DNA of 64,000 nt from Prochlorococcus sp. RS04 (GCF_001989455.1 NZ_CP018346.1:1550001-1614000), one strand, 5' to 3'; counted from the first letter of the stretch, positions 8,512-17,005 are shown. The notes: generated by a model from the letters alone, not told the origin. Translations and numbers: made by a program.

Positions 8512-8571
8512 TTAATTGTTTTATTAGACTATAAGGTACTTTTGGCTTTATCGAGAAATTAATAATAAAGA

Positions 8572-8874
8572 TTAGTTTGCTTCATTTAAGATTTGAAATG
8601 ACTTTCTTTTTAGATTAAATATTAAAACTTGATTATCTTTATAATTAATCTCGAAGTTTTCTTTTTCTAGCATTTGTATTGGTATTAGAGCTAATCCTCC
8701 TGTTCCTGAAAATATGATTGGCATGGTGCTATTTTTAGTCCCATTCATTTTTTGTAAGTCAATAGCTTGAGAAACTATTTTTCTGGCTTTATCAAATCCG
8801 TAGTCTTCTATTAATTCAGGCCATAAAAAGTTAACTAATTCATATTTCGAAAACTCAATTTGTACTGTTTTCAT
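8572..8874 (-). CDS. conserved protein of unknown function
   Basis: A 100-residue soluble protein (MKTVQIEFSKYELVNFLWPELIEDYG...). It contains a Gly-rich turn FSGTGGLALIPIQML near residues 55-70 and ends with a beta-rich segment. No family, membrane segment or catalytic motif is recognised. Confidence 0.65.
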   Translation of the reverse strand: MKTVQIEFSKYELVNFLWPELIEDYGFDKARKIVSQAIDLQKMNGTKNSTMPIIFSGTGGLALIPIQMLEKENFEINYKDNQVLIFNLKRKSFQILNEAN

Positions 8875-8919
8875 TAAAAAATAATAGATATATAGCGATT
8901 AAAAGATAAAAATATAAAA

Positions 8920-9105
8920 TTAATTACTATTTTTAAACCTATCCATGACTAGTTGCAACATATCCACTACATCACCATCAGTTAAATTTAAATCCTTCTT
9001 TAAATCATTACAGGTTAAATTCATTTCAAGTGCCGCTTCAGCCATATGATTAACTTTTTGGTTATCACCGCCCAATGAAATAAAGGGATTGAAGTTTTCT
9101 ATCAT
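8920..9105 (-). CDS. small conserved protein, function unknown
   Basis: 61 residues (MIENFNPFISLGGDN...). The helical core is MAEAALEMNLTCNDLKKDLNLTDGDVVDMLQLVMDRF, which suggests a helix-turn-helix-like or small helical bundle, but no DNA-binding family is clear. It lies on the same strand as 8572-8874, 45 bases upstream of it. Confidence 0.6.
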   Translation of the reverse strand: MIENFNPFISLGGDNQKVNHMAEAALEMNLTCNDLKKDLNLTDGDVVDMLQLVMDRFKNSN

Positions 9106-9212
9106 TTAATACTTGTTGTTACCACCTAGTTCTAGCTAAGAAATAATCAATTATCATTTATTGAAACAGAAGCTTATAAATATGTTATTTAATATTTAGA
9201 AAGGTTTTATTT

Positions 9213-9593
9213 TTATACTAGGGATATTGATATACCTTTTGATATCAATGCAAATCTTCTGGCTCTGACTAGTAAAGGAAATATCAAATTTGTTCGTTTA
9301 GTTGATTTAAACACTCTAGATAGTATCAAAAGTAAACTACTTGAGGGATTATTTATTTGTTTGCAAATAGTATTAATTGCATCTGCCCCATGAAAGATCT
9401 CTTCATCTTTCAGGAGAATAGCTCCTTTATCAAGGTCATAACCTTTATCTAGGAGGGATTTAATTAGAGTTAAATTTTTACGACCATCCAAAATTTTAAT
9501 ATTATTTAACTTGCTTTTGATCTCAAGAAGCTCAGCAAAATGATTGCAAAATGGGCATTCTCCGTCATAAATAAAGGTATAGTTGGAAGTCAT
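9213..9593 (-). CDS. DCC-family thiol-disulfide oxidoreductase-like protein (DUF393)
   Basis: 126 residues with the DCC signature YDGECPFCN at 9-17, where Cys13 and Cys16 form a thioredoxin-like CxxC. The conserved later segment GAILLKDEEIFHGADAI matches the family's G-x-D/A core. Members are thioredoxin-fold proteins of poorly known role. It stands alone and diverges from the small gene at 9793. Confidence 0.88.
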   Translation of the reverse strand: MTSNYTFIYDGECPFCNHFAELLEIKSKLNNIKILDGRKNLTLIKSLLDKGYDLDKGAILLKDEEIFHGADAINTICKQINNPSSSLLLILSRVFKSTKRTNLIFPLLVRARRFALISKGISISLV

Positions 9594-9792
9594 TAGAAAA
9601 AACAGTCTTGATGGTATTAAAGTGCGCCAACAAAATAGTAATGCATTGATAATAAAATAAATAATAAAAAATTTGTGGATTTTTTAAAAGGGATAGCTAA
9701 ACGATTCTAATAATTACGAAGAAATGTCTCAATATAGGTATATTTTTCATAAAAATCTGTATGCTTACTCGAAGATATTATGTTTTAAAATC

Positions 9793-9930
9793 ATGAATTT
9801 ATTAGCTTCTTTTGCTTTAGGTGGTTTCAATCCTTGGGCTGCAGGCTTTGGAATTGGTTCTTTAGTCCTTTTTGGTCTTGTTGGTCTTGTTGCTGGTCCA
9901 AACCTAAAGAATTTTGACCCTGATGCATAA
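9793..9930 (+). CDS. small membrane protein (45 residues)
   Basis: The frame is open from an ATG at 9724, but the first 23 codons there look non-coding. The ATG at 9793 gives a compact product, MNLLASFALGGFNPWAAGFGI..., with one long hydrophobic segment and the tail GPNLKNFDPDA. It resembles the size class of photosystem or NDH accessory peptides but matches none that I can name. A terminator follows directly. Confidence 0.6.
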   Translation: MNLLASFALGGFNPWAAGFGIGSLVLFGLVGLVAGPNLKNFDPDA

Positions 9931-9955
9931 ATCATCACATTTAATATAGATTTTT

Positions 9956-9980
9956 AAAAGGCTCATTTGAGTCTTTTTTT
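9956..9980 (+). terminator. Rho-independent terminator
   Basis: AAAAGGCTCA-TT-TGAGTCTTTTTTT: a 10-bp stem with one G-T pair and a T-run, 26 bases after the 45-residue gene. Confidence 0.8.
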
Positions 9981-10172
9981 ATGCGGTTTTTTAAATTTAT
10001 TTTTAGAATTGATATAAATTACATTCCGTCAAAAATGTTGTTGAATCCTTTTTATCCATTTACTTTTCTGAAAATCTCTTCTCTTAAAGCCACTATTGTT
10101 TTTTTATCAATACTTTTAATTAAATCAAATTTGCTCAGATTAAAAGGGGGTCTAATAGGAGGTCTTTTTGCC

Positions 10173-10304
10173 TTGATACTCATATCAGGGATTTTTGCCT
10201 CTAGTGCCATAGCTTTAGGATCTTTAGTTTATGTCTATCGATTAAAGAACAAATCTAATTCTGATGATAATCAAATGCAGGATTTAGAAACTGTAAATGT
10301 TTAA
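10173..10304 (+). CDS. small membrane protein (43 residues), start chosen by RBS
   Basis: The open frame extends back to 9981, directly after a terminator hairpin, where no ribosome binding site exists. AGGAGG at 10158-10163 lies 10 bases before TTG at 10173. That start gives ILISGIFASSAIALGSLVYVYRLKNK plus a polar tail (one helix). The upstream part could still be translated from another start, so the choice is an inference. Confidence 0.5.
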   Translation: MILISGIFASSAIALGSLVYVYRLKNKSNSDDNQMQDLETVNV

Positions 10305-10336
10305 GATATTTTGTGAATAAAATTCAGATGGATAAC

Positions 10337-10453
10337 CTAAAATGGAGTTCCAGGTACAAAATGCAAGACTAAAAATCCAAAACCGGCAGCAAAAACTATT
10401 GATACTGCGATGATAAGGAGACCAGATGCCATCCCCCCTTCGTTAAACGCCAT
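10337..10453 (-). CDS. small hydrophobic peptide (38 residues)
   Basis: ATG at 10451-10453 gives MAFNEGGMASGLLIIAVSIV... with a single helix over residues 9-31 and the tail HFVPGTPF. It has the size and shape of thylakoid accessory peptides. I cannot match it to a named Psb, Psa, Pet or Ndh subunit. Confidence 0.6.
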   Translation of the reverse strand: MAFNEGGMASGLLIIAVSIVFAAGFGFLVLHFVPGTPF

Positions 10454-10523
10454 TTAGTTAGTTATTTTTAAATTAATAATAGAACATATTTGTTCCCAGG
10501 TAATAGTTCTAATTACTCATATA

Positions 10524-10703
10524 TCATCCAAATCTATTATTAATGGTGAATAAAAGTAAAAAGATGGAAGTTAATGAGATGATAAAACCAAATATTATTA
10601 ATGGAGTAGATTTGACGTTTTCTTCCTTCTTAAGCTTATTTTTTGAAGAATCAAAATTTTTATCTTTTTTTTTATAAATAAGATTGGAAAAAGGTTTAAT
10701 CAC
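10524..10703 (-). CDS. small membrane protein with Lys-rich N-terminus
   Basis: Starting from GTG at 10701-10703, 59 residues: a basic linker (YKKKDKNFDSSKNKLKKEE) and then one helix, STPLIIFGFIISLTSIFLLLF. No ribosome binding site is visible and no family is recognised. Confidence 0.5.
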   Translation of the reverse strand: MIKPFSNLIYKKKDKNFDSSKNKLKKEENVKSTPLIIFGFIISLTSIFLLLFTINNRFG

Positions 10704-10726
10704 GATAATTTTTAGATTTAAGCTAA

Positions 10727-11044
10727 TTAAACTAAAGTTTTGAACAAATCTTTATGATAATCAACAACATTTTGACAACTTATTACAGGTGTAAATTCCA
10801 TATGAATTCCAAATTTGGCTCTCCATGGAGCAAAATGCTCGAAAATTTCTTTATCACTCTCTGCCTTACATAAACAAACTACTCTACCCTCCCCAGGAGC
10901 ATGAACTCTAAATAACATTTCAAATTTATCTGTTTTGTCTGATTTTGCAATTTCACCGTTTTCCCAAGCTTCTACGAATAATTGATAAGCTTTCACTTGA
11001 TTCTCAATATCAGGGAATTGGCAGTCAGCAAGAAATAATTGCAT
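10727..11044 (-). CDS. DUF3303 family protein
   Basis: 105 residues (MQLFLADCQFPDIENQVKAY...). The sequence shows the dimeric alpha/beta-barrel-like layout of DUF3303: an N-terminal strand, the R-V-H-A-P-G-E-G-R-V-V turn at about 46-56, and PWRAKFGIHMEFTPVIS near the C-terminus. The biochemical role of the family is not established. It is a single gene. Confidence 0.8.
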   Translation of the reverse strand: MQLFLADCQFPDIENQVKAYQLFVEAWENGEIAKSDKTDKFEMLFRVHAPGEGRVVCLCKAESDKEIFEHFAPWRAKFGIHMEFTPVISCQNVVDYHKDLFKTLV

Positions 11045-11135
11045 TGGAGTATTTTAGGGTTTTACTCATTATCCCTCAAATACTTATTTATTAATGGGAC
11101 TGTTTGAATTTGAAGATCAGAAAAAAAATATTTTC

Positions 11136-11285
11136 CTAAATAAAGTGCGAAGAGAGAGTCTCAAGGAATTTTCCAATATCTTTTTTATATAAACTATCTG
11201 TGATTTTTAAAGAGAATAATTCATAATCATTTTTATCTTTTTTTTTATCAAAATTTATATTTCCCTTTAATGAAATATTTTTCAT
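11136..11285 (-). CDS. possible small protein (49 residues)
   Basis: From ATG at 11283-11285, reading MKNISLKGNINFDKKKDKND..., a hydrophilic peptide ending ETLSSHFI. The composition resembles coding sequence, but no ribosome binding site or homologue is recognised. Confidence 0.35.
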   Translation of the reverse strand: MKNISLKGNINFDKKKDKNDYELFSLKITDSLYKKDIGKFLETLSSHFI

Positions 11286-11399
11286 GATTTTATTGATCAC
11301 TATTTAAAATTTAAACAAATATAAGTAAAAGACAAATTTCTTTACATTATGTTTTTTATGAGAGAAGATTCTAAGTCTATTAAATAATAATTAATTTAT

Positions 11400-11723
11400 T
11401 TAAAAGTTAACTAATTTTTCTAAAATAAATAAGAAAGAATTAGTTAAAGAAAAAATTACAGTTAATAGAGATGCAATAACGGGTAATAAATTGAACCACA
11501 ATTGTGAAGTTGTCATTTTTGAATCAATAGGCAGAAAATTGTTTCTTTTTTTAATTCTTATTTGTAACCAAAAAATAGATAATGGATAAATAATTCTTGA
11601 GAAAGTAATTAATATCGAAGGCAAAATCCCTTTGTATGAATAAAGTACAAATCCTGAAAAAAAGTATAATGCCCAAATTAGAACCCTTTGAATCAGAATT
11701 AATCCCTTGCTTTTGCGAGACAT
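11400..11723 (-). CDS. membrane protein of unknown function
   Basis: 107 residues with three hydrophobic segments (about 9-27, 34-53, 77-104) separated by basic loops such as RIKKRNN. It starts 6 bases after the acetyltransferase gene ends, so the two probably share a transcript. Confidence 0.65.
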   Translation of the reverse strand: MSRKSKGLILIQRVLIWALYFFSGFVLYSYKGILPSILITFSRIIYPLSIFWLQIRIKKRNNFLPIDSKMTTSQLWFNLLPVIASLLTVIFSLTNSFLFILEKLVNF

Positions 11724-11729
11724 TATTAA

Positions 11730-12200
11730 TTAATTAATTTTTATAATTTTAGTCATTTTATATCTTTCAAAAAAAATGTTATTTATAATAACTTTTTCTT
11801 TACGTATAATTTTCCATTCATTTTTAAGAAATAATTCATAACTTATTAAGCTCGCTTCAGTGTAAAGAGAGTCTAAACCTTCTCTCTTTGATTCATCTTC
11901 TAATTTATGTAGTAACTTAGAGCCGTAGCCTTTTCTTTGGAATTCACCTTTACAGTAAAATAGAGAAATTCTGTCAATGGGATATCTTGTAGCAAAAGCA
12001 ATAATAATGCCTTGTTTACTTATTAGCCATCCTTTTCCTTTAATTATTGACTTATCAAAATTTGGGTTATTCCAAGCTTGGCTTGACCAGGCTCTTTTTT
12101 GTTCTTTACTATAAATTTTTTCATCTAAAGATTGAATTGAATCAAAATAAACCTTCTTTAATTCCAGTTGATCTTTAATGGTAATTTGTCTTAAATTCAT
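11730..12200 (-). CDS. GNAT-family N-acetyltransferase
   Basis: 156 residues. Motif A of the GNAT fold is seen at ISLFYCKGEFQRKGYGSKLLHKLEDESK (acetyl-CoA pyrophosphate loop R-K-G-Y-G-S). Motif B is LYTEASLISYELFLKNEWKII, and a final strand follows. The N-terminus carries the usual RQITIKDQLELKKVYFDS region. The substrate cannot be told from sequence. Its start codon is only 20 bases from that of the divergent peptidase gene. Confidence 0.85.
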   Translation of the reverse strand: MNLRQITIKDQLELKKVYFDSIQSLDEKIYSKEQKRAWSSQAWNNPNFDKSIIKGKGWLISKQGIIIAFATRYPIDRISLFYCKGEFQRKGYGSKLLHKLEDESKREGLDSLYTEASLISYELFLKNEWKIIRKEKVIINNIFFERYKMTKIIKIN

Positions 12201-12220
12201 ATATAAATCTATTATTTAAT

Positions 12221-12901
12221 ATGCCTAGTAAAAATATAGTGGCAATTGGGGGAGGGGGGTTTGGACGTTCATTAGGATCTCTTGAAATTGAAAAATATAT
12301 AGTTTCTTTGAGTAATAAAAAAAGACCTAAAATTTGCTTTATTCCAACAGCATCTGGCGATAGTAGTTTGTACAAACTAAATTTTTATAGAGCATTTTCT
12401 AAACTTGATTGTATAACAAGCCATATTGATTTTTTCTCTAGAACAGAAAACTTAGAAGAGATAGTTTTAACTCAAGACATCATTTATGTTGGCGGAGGAA
12501 ATACAAAAAGTATGTTAGCTGTTTGGAAAGAATGGAATTTACATAAAATTTTGCGAAATGCTTATGAAAAAGGAATTGTAATGAGTGGTGTAAGTGCTGG
12601 GGCTATTTGTTGGTTTGATAAAGGTATAACTGATTCTTATGCTAGAGAATTAGCTATAATTGATTGCTTAGGAATAGTTGAAGGTATTGCCTGCCCGCAT
12701 TTCGATGAAGAGAAAGAGAGGGAACCTTACGTTAATGATGTTATTCAGAAAGAAATTATTAAATCTTGTATATGTATTGAGGGCAATTGTGCCTTGCATA
12801 TTAAAAATGATTTTGACTATACCTCAATTGATTTTGGTAATGGTAAAAACTGTTTTAGAGTTGCAAGGGAAAATAATATAGTAAAGAAAAAAATTATTTG
12901 A
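12221..12901 (+). CDS. peptidase E-like serine hydrolase (family S51)
   Basis: 226 residues. The nucleophile elbow VSAGAICW puts the catalytic Ser at 125, and His160 in IACPHFDEE is the likely partner. The YVGGGNTKSMLAVW motif (about 89-102) is typical of S51 enzymes, which cleave Asp-Xaa dipeptides or process cyanophycin-related peptides. The N-terminus IVAIGGGGFG is the first strand and loop of the flavodoxin-like fold, so the ATG at 12221 fits. Without cyanophycin genes in view, an aspartyl dipeptidase-like role is more cautious. Confidence 0.85.
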   Translation: MPSKNIVAIGGGGFGRSLGSLEIEKYIVSLSNKKRPKICFIPTASGDSSLYKLNFYRAFSKLDCITSHIDFFSRTENLEEIVLTQDIIYVGGGNTKSMLAVWKEWNLHKILRNAYEKGIVMSGVSAGAICWFDKGITDSYARELAIIDCLGIVEGIACPHFDEEKEREPYVNDVIQKEIIKSCICIEGNCALHIKNDFDYTSIDFGNGKNCFRVARENNIVKKKII

Positions 12902-12919
12902 AAAATATTTTTAATATCT

Positions 12920-13324
12920 TTAGATCTCATCATTCTTTGAGATAGAAGTAAATTCAATCCCTTTGTATTTTACGAAAGATGCAGTCCATACTTCTTTTGA
13001 GAGATTGCCAAGGTATTTTATAAACTGTTGTGTATCTCCATCTCTTATCCATTCTGATTTAATGAATGGAAGTTCTTTCTGCATTCTTTTAGGATGCATA
13101 TGAACTAGTAGCAAACCTTTTTCTTCAGAAGCCCTTTTTAAAGCACCTTCATCACTTCTTTGAAATACTCTCATTAGAAGATTTAAAATTACCTCTTCAC
13201 CAAGTTTCTTGAAATTTTCTGATTCCTCTAAATTATCTTTAATTTCTTTACCTCCAAGAGGCATTGCTCTTACTAAGTTTTGCTCTATTAAAGCTATTGC
13301 AATTAGATAATCTTGGCTAGCCAT
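12920..13324 (-). CDS. conserved cyanobacterial-type protein, function unknown
   Basis: 134 residues, soluble and mostly helical (MASQDYLIAIALIEQNLVRAMPL...). It has a central LLLVHMHPKRMQKELPFIKSEW stretch. No family is recognised. It converges with the S51 gene, 18 bases apart. Confidence 0.65.
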   Translation of the reverse strand: MASQDYLIAIALIEQNLVRAMPLGGKEIKDNLEESENFKKLGEEVILNLLMRVFQRSDEGALKRASEEKGLLLVHMHPKRMQKELPFIKSEWIRDGDTQQFIKYLGNLSKEVWTASFVKYKGIEFTSISKNDEI

Positions 13325-13489
13325 ATTCTAAAATAATACTTTTTTGTTATTCTAACCTCTCGAGTTCATGAAAATCTTTCATGGATTAAATATCTGCGAT
13401 AAGAAGAATGGAAATAATTTATAAATTATTTTCCAATACAACTAAACTATTATTTTAATTTAATTAGTAAAATTAAAAATTTATTTGTC

Positions 13490-13723
13490 ATGAGGTTTTT
13501 TTTATTTTTATTTTTCGGTATTTTTGTAGGTCTTTATTTATCATGGCCCGGTTTAGTAATACCAGAAAATTGGAAATGTTTTAATCAAATTATTACAAAA
13601 TCTGCAGAAGATAAAATTTCTTTAAAAGCTGCATTAGAGATTTCTCCCAGTTATTTTCTAAAAGCTAAGAATAAAAAGACGACTTCCAAAATAAAAATCG
13701 TAGCGGATGCGTGTTTTCGTTAA
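13490..13723 (+). CDS. small membrane-anchored protein
   Basis: 77 residues. The N-terminal helix FFLFLFFGIFVGLYLSW serves as anchor or signal, followed by PGLVIPENWKCFNQII and a Lys-rich tail ending KIVADACFR. It is 32 bases upstream of the MTHFR-like gene and may be co-transcribed. Confidence 0.65.
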   Translation: MRFFLFLFFGIFVGLYLSWPGLVIPENWKCFNQIITKSAEDKISLKAALEISPSYFLKAKNKKTTSKIKIVADACFR

Positions 13724-13755
13724 TATGTTGAGTGACTAAATAAGACTACTAAATA

Positions 13756-14574
13756 ATGAACAATAATATAAGATTTGAATTGTCATTTAAAAATATTTCT
13801 CAGTTAGACGATAAACTTAATTTCTGCAAATTAAATAATATCAAAAATATTAATATTCCATGTAAAGGACTTATAAAGAAGGATTTATTTAATTCAACTA
13901 TTAAATATATATCAGAAAACTATAATGAATTTAATGTGACCTATCACTATAGTCTTTATCATCAATATGCAAAAAATAAAGAAGATTCTTATAAGGAATT
14001 TTTAGGTTTTGTTAAAAGATCTCAGAATAATAAAAATTTTGAAATTCTACTTGTGTCGGGATCAAATAAGAAAAAAAACTTTGACTCAGTTGATGTATTA
14101 GCTTATTTAAAAAAAGAAAAAAATTTAAAAGTTAAATTAGGTATAGCTTACAATCCATATTTGAAAAAATATTATAATATTTTTTCAGAAAGGGATAGGT
14201 TCGAAAAAAAAATTTCAACTGGTTTAATAAATTCAATTTGGTTTCAATATGGTACAGATATTAAAGTTCTTCAGAATGAGTTGACTTATCTTAAAAACTT
14301 AGCAAAAGAAGAAAAATTAAATTTATTTGGAAGTTTATTTATTCCATCTAAACAATTTATAGCACGGTTTAAATTTCGTCCTTGGAAAGAGGTATATATA
14401 TCTGAAAAGTGTTTATATGCCTTGGAGAATTTTTGTGATTTCACAAACGATTTAGTTAGTTTTTATAAAAAAAATCATATTACACCTGTAATTGAATCTG
14501 ATTTTTCATCATCAAAGAAACTCGATTCTGTTTATAGTTTTTTAAAAATTAAAGATAATTTCTGTCAATATTAA
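13756..14574 (+). CDS. methylenetetrahydrofolate reductase-like TIM-barrel protein
   Basis: 272 residues. The pattern resembles the MTHFR fold: an N-terminal strand with FELSFKN, the VTYHYSLYHQYAKN segment, EILLVSGSN (strand with G-S), KLGIAYNPYLK, and RFEKKISTGLINSIWFQYGTD, corresponding to the family's R-x4-K-x2-G-x6-Q strand. True MTHFR would have a T-C-H-D-type flavin loop, which I do not see clearly, so the substrate may differ. It ends 4 bases before the flavoprotein gene at 14579, so the two are likely one operon. Confidence 0.55.
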   Translation: MNNNIRFELSFKNISQLDDKLNFCKLNNIKNINIPCKGLIKKDLFNSTIKYISENYNEFNVTYHYSLYHQYAKNKEDSYKEFLGFVKRSQNNKNFEILLVSGSNKKKNFDSVDVLAYLKKEKNLKVKLGIAYNPYLKKYYNIFSERDRFEKKISTGLINSIWFQYGTDIKVLQNELTYLKNLAKEEKLNLFGSLFIPSKQFIARFKFRPWKEVYISEKCLYALENFCDFTNDLVSFYKKNHITPVIESDFSSSKKLDSVYSFLKIKDNFCQY

Positions 14575-14578
14575 ATCT

Positions 14579-15745
14579 ATGAAAAGTGATGTTACATATG
14601 ACTTATTAATAATAGGTGGTGGCATATCTGCGTGTGTTTTCGCTTCACAGTATCTGAAAAATAATATTACAAAAAAAGTTGGATTAATTGAAATTGGTCG
14701 TGGACTTGGAGGGAGATCAAGTACAAGAATAAGCAAAAAATATGAAGGATGGAAACTAAATCATGGTTCTCCAAATTTTAATATATCTAATAGTAAAAAT
14801 AATCTTCTATTAAAAAGATATATTGATGAATTATTGAGAAATAAATATATAAAAATTGACGACTCAGAAATAATTTTTTTAAATGAAGATTCTAATTTAG
14901 AAACTATAAAAAAATCTGAATTTTCTTGCGGGGTTAATTATTTATCTCTAGATTCCATGAGTGAATTATCGAAAAAGATAATTGAGTCAAATAATTTAAA
15001 AGAGGAAATTGATTTTTTCTTTGAAACTTTAATCGTTGATATGGAGTTTAATGATAAGGAATGGTTACTAACATCAAAAAATGGCGACAAATTCAAGTCT
15101 AAATATCTAATTTGTTCAACTAATTTGTTGTTACATAATAGGTCTTTAAAAATATTAAACCTAAATCAAATTCCATTAAGAAAAGCAATTCCTATTAATA
15201 GTGATAAAAAAATAGATTTACTATTAAATTTCTTAGAAAACCAAACATTTATTCCCAGGTTAACTTTTCTAATTTATACAAATGAAAATTATAGTTATAA
15301 AGATTATTATTCTAAAAAACAAAGGTATTTTTATTTAAAAAATAATTTAGAAAAAAAATATAGATTTGAAAGAATTATTTTTCAGCTGCAAGATAATAAT
15401 AAATTAGGAATTGTAGTACATACAAAAAACTTAGAGTTAATTAATTCTTATATAAGTGCAAAAGATGATGAAGTTTTTAAACAAAAAATAATTAAAAATT
15501 TCAATAAATTGTTTGAAGAGAATTCTTTAGTACATAAATTAACTTATGATGAAAACATATCTATTATGAAATGGAGGGCTTCACAGCCTTCTGGCCTTGC
15601 CGTACCATTATCTTTACAATTTAGTAGAAAATATAAAATTGGATTTTGCGGAGACTGGTTTGAAGGAGATGGATTCGGCAGAATTGAAGGCTCAATTTTA
15701 AGTGCTTTAATATTAGAGAAAAAAATAAAAGAATTAATTAAATAA
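14579..15745 (+). CDS. renalase-like FAD-dependent oxidoreductase
   Basis: 388 residues. The Rossmann FAD-binding motif LLIIGGGISACVFASQYL is at the N-terminus, followed by LIEIGRGLGGRSSTRI (the GG-doublet and R-x-R of the amine-oxidase/renalase branch). The C-terminal FAD block YKIGFCGDWFEGDGFGRIEGSILSALIL contains the GDW motif. Renalase-like proteins oxidise dihydropyridine or amine substrates; the substrate here is unknown. It is coupled with the MTHFR-like gene, and its 3' end overlaps the converging kinase gene by 12 bases. Confidence 0.8.
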   Translation: MKSDVTYDLLIIGGGISACVFASQYLKNNITKKVGLIEIGRGLGGRSSTRISKKYEGWKLNHGSPNFNISNSKNNLLLKRYIDELLRNKYIKIDDSEIIFLNEDSNLETIKKSEFSCGVNYLSLDSMSELSKKIIESNNLKEEIDFFFETLIVDMEFNDKEWLLTSKNGDKFKSKYLICSTNLLLHNRSLKILNLNQIPLRKAIPINSDKKIDLLLNFLENQTFIPRLTFLIYTNENYSYKDYYSKKQRYFYLKNNLEKKYRFERIIFQLQDNNKLGIVVHTKNLELINSYISAKDDEVFKQKIIKNFNKLFEENSLVHKLTYDENISIMKWRASQPSGLAVPLSLQFSRKYKIGFCGDWFEGDGFGRIEGSILSALILEKKIKELIK

Positions 15746-16330
15746 TTTTTTCATAATTTGAGCTACATCAGTGTTTTGTTCAATAATGAATTTGTTTGTA
15801 TTATTTTTTATGCTATGAGGTTTGAATTTTTCATAATAAATGCTCCATGATTTTAAGAAATCATGCTCAGCTTGTTTTTTATTCTTTCCCCTTTCTTTTA
15901 TATCTCTTTGGATAACTCTTTTCATGCACTCATTTTTTTTAGTTTTTATTTCTAAAAAAATATAATCCTTATTATTTAAAGTGTTTGAGAATTCCTTAGC
16001 AAATATACCTTCAACAATTAAAAAACTAATATTATTTGTTTCGTTTAAGATATTCTGAATTGTTTTATTTTCGAAATTATAATAACGATCATAGATTGAA
16101 ATTCCATTCTTATAAATAAAATCAAAATCTTTTTTGAATAGTTCGTTATTAAAACTAATACTTCTATCAAAAAAACCTTCTATAAATTTTGGTAGTAATT
16201 TACTTATTAACCCTGTCTTATAGTAATTGTCGGTACTTAAAACAATACCATTTTTATTTTTTTGTATTATTTGATTTGATAAAGTTGTTTTTCCGCTTCC
16301 GGAAGGTCCACTTATAAAAATAAGCTTCAT
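15734..16330 (-). CDS. uridine-kinase-like P-loop kinase
   Basis: 198 residues. Walker A GPSGSGKTTLS is at 8-18, STDNYYKTG follows as in the nucleoside-binding loop of uridine kinases, and FLIVEGIFAKEF is the Walker B-like strand. IQRDIKERGKNKKQAEHDF is the lid region with its Arg residues. It is close to uridine/cytidine or phosphoribulokinase-type enzymes but shorter than full Udk. The role is probably phosphorylation of a nucleoside or sugar; the exact substrate is uncertain. Confidence 0.75.
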   Translation of the reverse strand: MKLIFISGPSGSGKTTLSNQIIQKNKNGIVLSTDNYYKTGLISKLLPKFIEGFFDRSISFNNELFKKDFDFIYKNGISIYDRYYNFENKTIQNILNETNNISFLIVEGIFAKEFSNTLNNKDYIFLEIKTKKNECMKRVIQRDIKERGKNKKQAEHDFLKSWSIYYEKFKPHSIKNNTNKFIIEQNTDVAQIMKKLFN

Positions 16331-16411
16331 TTTTATGATCTGTTCTTTAATAAGATTTTAACTTTACTATCAATAAATACCTTTAAATTTTGAATATACA
16401 TTTGAACTTTT

Positions 16412-16528
16412 TTAGTTTTTAAAATAATTTAAAATACCTTGCAATGGCTCGTAAGCTTGCATAAATATTAAATGTGTGTCTTTATATAATTGTAAATAAA
16501 TTATTTCTATGCAGTTATTTTTTATCAT
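16412..16528 (-). CDS. possible small protein (38 residues)
   Basis: ATG at 16526-16528 follows AGAGGA with about 9 bases of spacing, a good ribosome binding site. The product, MIKNNCIEIIYLQLYKDTHLI..., ends QGILNYFKN. It is 81 bases upstream of the kinase gene on the same strand. No family is recognised. Confidence 0.45.
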   Translation of the reverse strand: MIKNNCIEIIYLQLYKDTHLIFMQAYEPLQGILNYFKN

Positions 16529-16595
16529 GTTATAAATTCCTCTAGAATTTGATAAAATTAAAATGAATAGCTAATTTTATTACTAATATATTGTA

Positions 16596-16925
16596 ATGAT
16601 TTCTAAATTTCTCAGCAAACTAAAATCAACTTTATTTAAAAGGGAAGTAACTTCTGAAACCCCTTTAAAGAAAGAAAAAAAAGCAGCAAAGTCTGCAAAA
16701 ACAAAAACAAAAACAAAAACAAAATCAAAAACCAAAGCAGTAAATTCTAAGAAAAATATTGAAACTTTGACTACACTTCCAGGTGTTGGAGCAAAAAGCG
16801 CAAAAGCTTTGTATGAGGCGGGATTTAAAACAACAAAGGCAGTTATCGCTGCAGATGAAAAAGATCTTCTTGCTGTATCAGGCGTTGGAATAAATCTTGT
16901 TAAGAAGCTTAAAAAGCTTAAGTAG
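16596..16925 (+). CDS. helix-hairpin-helix protein with Lys-rich linker
   Basis: 109 residues. A basic N-terminal region (about 20-50, tandem KTKTKTK) is followed by a double helix-hairpin-helix domain: LTTLPGVGAKSAKALYEAG and LLAVSGVGINLVKKLKKL. Such HhH pairs bind DNA backbone non-specifically, as in RuvA, polymerase and histone-like proteins. A role as nucleoid-associated or DNA-repair accessory protein is inferred. The KT repeats are low complexity. Confidence 0.8.
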   Translation: MISKFLSKLKSTLFKREVTSETPLKKEKKAAKSAKTKTKTKTKSKTKAVNSKKNIETLTTLPGVGAKSAKALYEAGFKTTKAVIAADEKDLLAVSGVGINLVKKLKKLK

Positions 16926-17005
16926 TTAAAATTTTATTTTTAAACCTATTTTTAAAAAATTTGTAATATCAAATCACAATCAAAAAATTTATGAGATCTA
17001 GCAGA

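Noticed and set aside
9724-9792. Extra 23 residues before the 45-residue protein
   Set aside because: Composition (YRYIFHKNLYAYSK) is unlike the rest, and the internal ATG gives a compact membrane peptide.
9981-10172. N-terminal extension of the small membrane protein at 10173
   Set aside because: It begins directly after a terminator, has no ribosome binding site, and reads as non-coding. An AGGAGG-supported TTG at 10173 is preferred.
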